Below, piece after piece: positions 56,354-64,000 of a stretch of DNA of 64,000 nt. A program made the translations under genes and the position numbers. Position 1 is the first letter of the stretch. Each line of letters begins with the position of its first letter. Source of the DNA: Mastigias papua (taxonomy: Eukaryota > Cnidaria > Scyphozoa > Rhizostomeae > Mastigiidae); the NCBI GenBank assembly GCA_964019165.1, contig OZ025278.1, positions 5,716,517 through 5,780,516 of the forward strand. Reading direction: 5' to 3'. The notes under the pieces were generated by a model, which made no database searches, was not told the DNA's origin, and saw only the letters and a program-made list of their open reading frames with translations.

Positions 56354-59300
56354 TTATGTGAGAACTTCCCGGTAAACAACATTCTGTGTCTGTCTACCAG
56401 TTGTTGTGAACACTTTGAGGCCAGCAAATGATTTTGCTCTGGACACTGCCACATACAACTGACCATGACTAAACACAGGTTTAGGAAGGTAAACACCAAC
56501 ATACCTCAATGATTGTCCCTGTGCCTTGTTGATTGTAAGGCAGTATGCAAGTCTGACAGGAAATTGGCACCTGACAATGTTGATTGGCAGAGCAGAATCT
56601 TGTGATGACAGTGCTATCTTTGGTAGCATGACATACTGGCCTCTGTGCTCACTGGTGATGATTTCAGCACATATGACATGGCGTTGCAGGTCCCGTACAA
56701 TGAGACGGGTGCCATTGCAGAGTCCCTTTTTTGGGTTGATGTTCCGTAACAAAATGATGGTAGCACCAACCTGTAGGAAGGTAACTAAATGTAAATAAGA
56801 GATTACATATGAAACTGTTATGCATGTCTAACTACAAGTGTAGCATATATGATTGAAATATGGCAATCAGATATGTATAAGGGCTATGACTATTCTGAAT
56901 ATTTGCACCTGTGAAAATAAGTAGACTGTTTACACAATATGTCATGTACCAAAATAATGTGTATGTCATGTAGGGAAAGTATGGATAGCATGAAAAGAGA
57001 ACAATTTATATGAAAGATATCTAGACAGAGGTAGAAACTGTGTAGTATTCATAAACTGAATACAGTGAAGGGTATACCTTGAGTTCCAGTTTATGCTTTG
57101 GTAGTCCACTGGGTGTCTGTGCATTGAGGAACTCCATTGGATATGCTGCAGCTTCCTCTGGATTATCAGTGACAACTCTGTCTGTACTCAGATATGTGTG
57201 CACTGGTCCTTGGAGTTGGCGTAGAATGAGATCATTGATTTCATGCGAGTTCTCATTCAGTGGTGTTAAGCAGCAACGCTCTGACATGTATGTAGGATCT
57301 TGCATTAGATCTGCATCACCAGGCTGAGTTGGTGGGTAAACAAAGTTGATCATTTCTTGCAGTGATTCTGTCATGATCTCATCTGGAAGGGTGATGTAAT
57401 CATTTGCATCGTGTGCTTCATCACCTGTGCCAATTCTGAGGAGCCATTCAGAGAATTCTCTGTATGTGTCATCTCGAGCAGCTCTCATGTTTGTCACCAG
57501 TTGGAATTGGTGAAAATGATGCCACAGGTGTGAATTGATAATGCATTGGCGGACAGTCTGTTCTCTACCTGCTCTGGGAACAACTGGGAGAACCTGTCTA
57601 AAATCACCTCCAAGAAACATGAATTTACCCCCAAAAGGTCTATCAACCTGGGTAATATCTCTGAGAAGGATATCCACAGCCTTTAATGCATTTGCTGGGA
57701 TCATTGATGCTTCATCCCAGATAAAGATTGCCGTGTCTCTCAGCATTTGAGCTCTGGCACTTTGCCTTTTAATGTTACATGTAGAATTAGGCAATAGAGG
57801 AATAGGTATTTGAAATGTGGAGTGTGCAGTTGCTCCATTGATGAGCAATGTGCTGGCAATTCCTGAATATGCCATACATTTCACCTGTATTCCTAAAGCC
57901 TGAAGGTTGTGAACTACAGTATTGTAAAGAAAGGTCTTACCTGTGCCAGCTGGTCCATCCACAAAGTAGCAATTCTGATGAGAATCTGATGTGATTGCAT
58001 TGACAATGGTGTCATGAATGTGGCGTTGATCATTGTTCAGCTGATGTAGCATGTGCTCACCGAGCTGTCTTTCATGAACAATGTCAATTTGGTCATTGTG
58101 ATTTTGTGGATGGACGAAATTGTGTGGAAGCTGTGGAAGATCAGAAAACTCAATATCTGAAATTGACTTACCATGAACCCTGAGGCATGCGTCAATGTTC
58201 CAGAGACAGAGATGAATGTGTCTGTCCTGCAGTGCAGCTTCTGGGTCATGGAGGTGGTCATGTCTGATAAAATCTTCACACATAGCTTCCTTGAATTCAT
58301 CAAAAAGGGCTCTGATGTCAGATGGTGTTTGAAATACCATTAATGTAGCAAACAATTGGCGCAGCTGTGAGGGCATGTTCATGACTGCAGCCTCCTGTAA
58401 ACAGCGCCTATGTTCTGCATCATCCTCAAGCAATCCCATTGCTCTTGCTGCATCTTTGAATGTGGCATGAATGTGACCCTGGACTGTTCTAAGGTCTTCA
58501 AATGATGTAACTCCTGTTCGGTGTAGAAGGAGTAAGCGAAGAGCAAATCGTTGCGGATCAGAGGGTTGAACCTGATAAATTCTACCGATGATTGGGGCAG
58601 TCTGTCGTCGTCTAGGATTCCACTTTTTTGCTCGTTTATCAAATGTGTAATGTTCTGGAATCTCATGGTACAAATACTGATGTGCATTTTGATCCTCTTC
58701 ATTGAGCTTGAAAAATGCTATCAGTGTTGTACGTTGGTTGCGATCAACTGCCTCTTGTTCATTACCATTCTGATACTATACATTGTGCTGAAGTGGTAGG
58801 TGAATTGCAAGCCGGATGATGATGTGGCTTTTGTCATGCATCTTGTACTGCATGAGTCTGAAAACTGCCTGGTGTGGTCCAACATAGCGTGCATTGAGAT
58901 GCTGCAAAATCTCATCATGGTTGAGATGGTTCTGTCTGATTTCGACATGTGCAGCATCATTGCCTTTGTGGATATACTTTAAAATGTATTTCACACTCCT
59001 GACAGTTGTGCACACCTCCACATTCATATGGCAATTAAACTTCATGAGTAGGTGAGGATTGTGAGGTACCACCCATGAGTCATTCACTGTATGGCGACGT
59101 AGTTGTGCTCTGTGTTGTCCACGTCGTCTGTACAATGGATATCCATTAACATTGAATTCTGTTTGTTGTTGGAGAGGTTTTGGAAAATTCTTTTTGCACT
59201 CTCCATTTTCCATGCAGACACAATGAGGGTCTAAGTCACCACATGGGCCATGCATCATGTGTCTTTTGACAGTCTCATGAAATTCTGGCTGCACCTGTGG

Positions 59301-61311
59301 ATCTGGAATTTCTGCAGACACCAAGCAATCAACATCTTGTGCTGTACGTGGTTTGTCAGTATCTGTGAGAAATAAGACCATATGTGCATGCGGTAAACCT
59401 CTTTTCTGAAATTCAATGGTATATACAAATGCAGTTACATGTCCAAGTACATGTCTCTCAAGAAGATCATCAAGAAGTTCCTTGAGTTTCAAGGTGAAGA
59501 CGCGGCTGACAATGTCTGGCCTGTCACTTGCATTTTGATGTGGAAGCAAGTTCTCCTGAATTTCAGGCCATTTTGGATTTGCTGTCATTGTGAGGAAAAT
59601 GTCTGGCTTTCCATGCTTTGTTACAATTGTCATTGCATCTTGGTACTTTTGGTACATGTTTCTCTGACTGCCTTCAACACTTGATGGAAGAATGACAATG
59701 CGGCCTACAGTCACATTTTCTGCTTGGGCACGTCTTCCTAAATGATCCATCAAGCCTTGGTATGATTCCACACGCAGTTGTTGCTGGTGTGTTCTGATGT
59801 AGGCTAATTCATTCCCTTCAATTTTTGTGAATGCATCAACCAGGTACTGCTGAAGCAATAGACGGGAACGATGAATGGTGGAGAAGTTGTCCCGCACAGC
59901 AATTCTGAAAGCATAGAACTCATTTAATGTGAGTCGTGCTCTGCGTCTTGCCCCTTGCTGCCTTTCAGTGGCTACAACATTTCGCTGAATGTTGACATTC
60001 CAGCCCATTTCTCCATGGAAGAACAGCAATGGGTAGGTCATAGGGTCGGCATTTGGTGATGTTGCCTTGATGTGAAGTTGATGTGAATTAATTAATTCAA
60101 ATTCATAACATTCATAACAACAACAAAAACTATATTACCATACACTGAGGAAAACAATTCAGCCAGGACAATATTATTCAACATCTTGCTGTACATGGGT
60201 ATCATTCAATAATTTTTTGAGGTGAAGTTGAAGGGTAGTGAAAGGGAAGAATATATTGAATAATTGATCACTACTAAGGCAAGGTCAACTATTAAAATAG
60301 GTGCCCACAAATTCTTAAGGAGGAATACATCTAAGTCACCTTGATCTTGACTGTGTGTGGTGCATTGGGTTGAGCAGGATACACTTCAAGATCTCGGTCT
60401 GCTGGATTGGGTGCAGTACCATCATTACCGACATACACTGCTGCAATCTCTGTTGCTGTGGGATTAGCATATCGTCTATCTTGAAATGGTCGTGTTGCAA
60501 TGATCATTTTGACAGGCCGAACAGGCTGATTGTTTGCAGCAGCAATTTGCCTTTCCCTCTGAAGGATGTGACCCATATTGTGATATTGCCGTGCATATGG
60601 ATTGACAGCAAGTAGTTCATCCTGTAGAAGCTGCAAAATGTCAGGCCGGAGGTTGTGATTCCGTGGATCATTAGTCCTCTCGTGCATTGCTTCATTGGTG
60701 TCAAGGATGTACAACTGTGCATACTGAGGTGGCATACCTTGTGGAGCTTCTTGGGCAGCTGTGAGATGATAGGGTTGACCATGAATTGTAACAACCCTTG
60801 GTCCCCTACCTGCGTGCTCAGTGACTGTAGCATTCCAAGAAGCCATTGCCATCACTGCATTGTAGTGGCGAATGTGTTCCAAGAAGTGACGTGAATGTGC
60901 TGTGTCACCGGTGAAAAGCTCCACAATATTATTTGATGGGAGCTGGATTGATGGTAAGGCGACTTTTCCTTGGAAACAGCATCTTGTGAACACGCGTTGT
61001 GTAGTGCACTCTTCTTGGAAATATCGCGCTGCACAGTGTGGACATCTGTTGTTCATGTCACCTAGGCGATGCGGTGCTGGCAGCTGAATGATATGATCCT
61101 GCTGAGGGAGGACTGGCTGTTGTGCACCTTGTAGCATGGGGACATTTACAGCTGGATGTTGTAGCTGTAACACAGCCAGGTCATTCATTGCAGCAATCAC
61201 TGGAGGATCATGATTGTTATCTACAGCTTGATCAACTACCTGCTGTTGACGGTTTCGATATCGGGTTAGTCTCCTTCTATCATCTACACGCGGGCGTCGT
61301 AAACGTGGCAT
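56354..61311 (-). CDS. Helitron Rep/helicase, three exons, one internal amber codon
   Basis: Exons 61311-60340, 60065-57078 and 56770-56354, introns 60066-60339 and 56771-57077 (GTGACT...CAAG and GTATAC...CTACAG, both phase 0), 1,458 codons. Residues about 1-324: basic N-terminus and a Cys-rich zinc-finger-like region (CPHCAARYF...CC). Exon 2 starts with [20 protein letters not shown]. The HUH nuclease motif [11 protein letters not shown] and the two-tyrosine motif [11 protein letters not shown] follow. The Pif1-like helicase has Walker A GPAGTGKT, Walker B IFIWDEAS and [10 protein letters not shown]; exon 3 adds [10 protein letters not shown] and YVAVSRAKS. Removing intron 2 joins KHKLELK to VGATIIL, the usual Pif1 sequence. 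The single defect seen is TAG at 58776-58778; the frame is open on both sides. Rolling-circle transposase acting on Helitron ends in the nucleus. The ATG at 61311 is the first in frame. Confidence 0.9.
56771..57077 (-). other. Intron 2 of the Helitron gene
   Basis: GT-AG, 307 bp, acceptor TTACCTTCCTACAG. The split lies inside a conserved helicase block, so retention would truncate the protein after [10 protein letters not shown]. Confidence 0.85.
58776..58778 (-). other. In-frame amber stop in the Helitron gene
   Basis: TAG between LPLQHNV and [11 protein letters not shown]. The frame continues without shift into the helicase, so this is a point lesion or a read-through/variant site rather than a gene boundary. 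Confidence 0.9.
60066..60339 (-). other. Intron 1 of the Helitron gene
   Basis: GT-AG, 274 bp, phase 0 between TVKIK and ATSPNADP. The acceptor (CACATCAAG) is poor in pyrimidines, so the exact 3' border is less certain. Confidence 0.6.
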
Positions 61312-62900
61312 GCTGAAAATAGCTGTGAGTAGTAAAGAAAGTAATGGATAAGAAGAGAGTGGAGATAAGTAGCAGCAGGGGGAAAAAGTGTAAAGAAGGA
61401 GAGAAAATATGCAGTGAGCTGATGTAGAACAAATAGTAACGTGCTAATAGTAACTCCTGAATGATTTGATTGTACAAAGTAGACCACAAATGTTGAAATT
61501 ATGACTGTAAAGAAGTTAAGAAGGTTTGAGAGGAAAATAAGATGAGAATACATGTACCAATCCTACTGTAAATAACTATTTCTGTAGTCAATGTCAAAGG
61601 CTCTTGGTTCATGACTGCTCACAAAGGTCAAAAACATGATTACTGGATGCCTTATCTGATAAAATAGAAAAGTCAAAAAAGAACAAAAATGCATATTTAA
61701 TGTCACTCTGGTACTGCTTGCCCCAATTAAGGTACTGGGTTTTTTGACCTGCAGGTGATACAAAATTGAGAGCCCAATGTGGATAGACATGCGTCCTGTA
61801 AATTGCTGAATTTGTACATATATCCTGTGACACTGTCATGCTAGTGTGGTATCTGTCTATCTGCCTGTGGGGCACTGGAGTGTTATAAAAAGTGAAATAG
61901 TTTAGAAAAGATAGGTTTCATGTAATAGATGAAGTACAGAAAAAGAAAGCGGTAGCAGAGAATGGTTGTTGAAAGGCAGGTAAAAAACAATTCGGAGAAG
62001 GGGTGTTTCTATCTCTATACACTAACAATGCAAACTTTGCTGGGAAAATACCATATGAATGTAAAATACAATCTAGATACATGATGAACTCTCTATGCAA
62101 AAAACTTTAGCTCAAAAATTATGCTTAAAAGAAAACTATACAGTGTTTTGCAAAGTAAATATAAGGTCTGAATGCCAAGCAGTACACCACGAGGGGAAGG
62201 AAGCTGGCTAATGACATCATTCATGAAAATAAATCTAAAGGGGAGTGAATGCACAGTTTACATAAATACAAATTACTCTGCCAGTTGAATATGATGACAA
62301 ATTCCGGTAGAAGGGCAATAAAGTGCGCTTGTATCTTAAAATACATTGGGAGTATGCCGAAACGTGCAGAACGCGAGGTAAAGGAAGCATGCCGAATGTC
62401 AAAACATGGCGGCAGAAGGAAGTTGTCCAGCTAAGTGAATTCTTGAGGAAAATAAACGGGAAAGAGAGTAAACGCACAGCAGTATTCAACGCGAATCACT
62501 ATGCTACTACAATATCAAGATAACATGCGTAACAAAGGGGGGAAATGCTGTTTTATGTGCAAACTACAAAGCGAGGTGATTCAACTGCTCAAACGCGAGG
62601 GGAAGGACGCATGGTTAATGACAACATGGCGGAATAAGAAATTTGCCATCTGAAGTGCCAAAATGACGGGGAAAGCAATTGAACGCACAGCTTAACACAG
62701 GAAAAAATGCTATGCTTACTAAAATAACAGTCTCAAATCCTCAATAACAGTAATATCGTGCCTGTGTACATGAAAAAGTCTAAGGGGCTTGCGGGAACTG
62801 CTAACACACGAGGGGAATGAATGAAGTTTGGCAAATGTTTACAATTAAGAATGACCTTGTCTACTTCAACTGCCAACCGTAGAAACAAAGGATAAAACAT
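61312..62900. other. Helitron 5' flank and degenerate array-like sequence
   Basis: No gene. From about 62150 loosely repeated words (CGAGGGGAAGG, ACATGGCGG, GAACGCACAG) recur at 62195, 62370, 62590 and 62690, echoing the CCCTCG...CATGGCG modules of the array in a diverged form. The Helitron 5' TC end was not located. Confidence 0.4.
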
Positions 62901-63634
62901 TATTGTCAAGAACTACATCCACTACACAATGATAAACAGACGAAGAAACAAAGCAAAGGACGATTTATTCATAAATACAAGTAAACGTAGGCCATACCAA
63001 CCAACAATCTCGTATGGAATTCCGTCAAAGCTGATAACAGAGATTTCTTGTGATGAAAAGATGAAATGTGATGCTAGTACAGGAGCAAAAATGAAAAGAA
63101 TAAAAAGTACTCACAAGTTGAAGAAGTTCTTGACTTTGCTCTAAAAACACGTTCGTGCCTCTCTCAAAGCTCGCTCAAGAACAAAGATACTGAATATCAA
63201 TCACCTCAAAGTTGACCATGCGATTGCAGAAAAACAATGACGGAGGTAACTGTTGCTTATAGAGGAGGACAATCAGCAGTAAGGAAGCTATTGAGAGGCA
63301 AATGCGGGCAGAGCGAGAACTCCCCGAAAAAACAAAACCTGTGCAGGAGCCCGAACGGAGGAGCATTGAGTGTCTAGAGTAGAAACACAGTGAATGGCGA
63401 TAAGAGGAAAGTGGAATAACCCGGCAAAAAAAAATGATAAAAATCAGATTTCTTCTTATGTAAGTAGTAGACCCAAATGGCCACCCTCGACATAAATTTG
63501 GGGGCCATGGAACAAATACCCTGGGAGGAGATCGTGTGCGCGATATCAGGTCACGTGGTACAAATTCGAGCAATCTGATTGGTTTGGCATAAATTATCAT
63601 ATAGGGATCTTAGTATATAGTGAAGAGTTTTTTG
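62901..63634 (-). other. Exon-1 and type i promoter-like block of a further array unit
   Basis: 63440-63620 matches 17040-17215 and 49640-49835 (CACGTG at 63552-63557, CCAAT complement at 63578-63582, TATATAG). The 141-codon open frame at 63175-63600 on the minus strand overlaps it but is not conserved elsewhere, so I do not call a gene. Confidence 0.45.
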
Positions 63635-63802
63635 ATAGCCAACTAGACGCGTGCTACCCCTACCCCTAATCAAGGCTGGAGATTAGCCTTGGAAAGACTA
63701 ACGCAGTCGCCCATCCAAGCAGCATGGTCCGCTAGACGCCTGCTACCCCTACCCCTAATCAAGGTTGGAGATTAGCCTTGTTAGGGATCTTAGTATATAG
63801 AG
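63635..63802. repeat. Scrambled palindrome remnant P63
   Basis: Left-arm words of a type 1 palindrome (TTTTTTGATAGCC, GATTAGCCTTGGAAAG) appear twice in direct orientation, then TTAGGGATCTTAGTATATAG again. No right arm. Confidence 0.8.
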
Positions 63803-64000
63803 ATTGCTCAAACTGTTCTGCACATAAGACATTAGGGAACAACGTCACATAATGTCTCCTGCATACTTCAATTTTAACGTAGATAGTGTTGTAAAATCTA
63901 GCGGTATAACTGTAACAGTGTATAGCATATACAATATAGACCATCAATTGACAGGAATGACCACGGCTCTGACCTAGTGGGTGATCACAAATCTTCTCCA
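63803..64000. repeat. Start of a C-type array unit
   Basis: Matches 14766 onwards and 47570 onwards (TTGCTCAAACTGTTCT, AACGTAGATAGTGTTG, GGGTGATCACAAATCTTCTCC) to the window end. Confidence 0.85.

Noticed and set aside
63175..63600. 141-codon minus-strand frame
   Set aside because: Overlaps the promoter-like and exon-1-like block, and the frame is broken in the homologous blocks at 17 and 49.6 kb.

Overview
The window looks like repeat-rich nuclear DNA of an invertebrate metazoan, most likely a cnidarian or another early-branching marine animal. There are no bacterial gene clusters. The coding traces are eukaryotic transposon proteins, with GT-AG introns in the one nearly intact gene, and splice-site-like signals recur elsewhere. 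The phylum is inferred from the mix of families (SGNH-type retroelement ORF1, MADF/BESS, Copia, PIF/Harbinger MITEs, intron-bearing Helitron); I could not test it. I see no intact host gene of known function and no convincing tRNA or rRNA gene.

1-14.1 kb is a graveyard of nested elements: a 385-bp inverted repeat (1-385 and 8576-8960), a decayed winged-helix/coiled-coil/SGNH ORF bracketed by two related MITEs, a LINE 3' fragment, a Copia remnant whose 3' LTR sits inside a decayed MADF/BESS gene, two Harbinger-type MITEs with TTA duplications, a hAT-like element with an 8-bp duplication inside a 129-bp minisatellite, and a LINE reverse-transcriptase fragment split by a MITE.

14.15-54.8 kb is the most unusual part: a tandem array of about 3-6 kb units in the order C-B-A-B-A-B-C-A. 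Each unit is introduced by a 0.53-0.59 kb near-perfect palindrome. Left of most palindromes lies a conserved block with CACGTG plus CCAAT, or an ATTTGCAT octamer, and TATATAG. Within each unit the minus strand shows a ladder of exon-like modules ending in good 5' splice sites (CAG|GTGAGT, AAG|GTAAGT), several with matching 3' splice sites. The first module lies next to the promoter-like block. Reading frames are mostly not preserved between copies, so the array may be a family of multi-exon non-coding transcripts, or of decayed genes, read right to left and separated by palindromes. The two arms of each palindrome share copy-specific substitutions, and one spacer is inverted, which points to exchange between arms.

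54.8-62.9 kb holds an autonomous-type Helitron on the minus strand (three exons, 1,458 codons, one in-frame amber stop). Array sequence resumes at about 62.9-64.0 kb with an exon-1/promoter block, a scrambled palindrome remnant and the start of another C unit. Inside the array a young 1.4-kb TRIM retrotransposon and a 4-kb TIR element with a 9-bp target duplication have inserted into the B unit at 17.2-26.8 kb.
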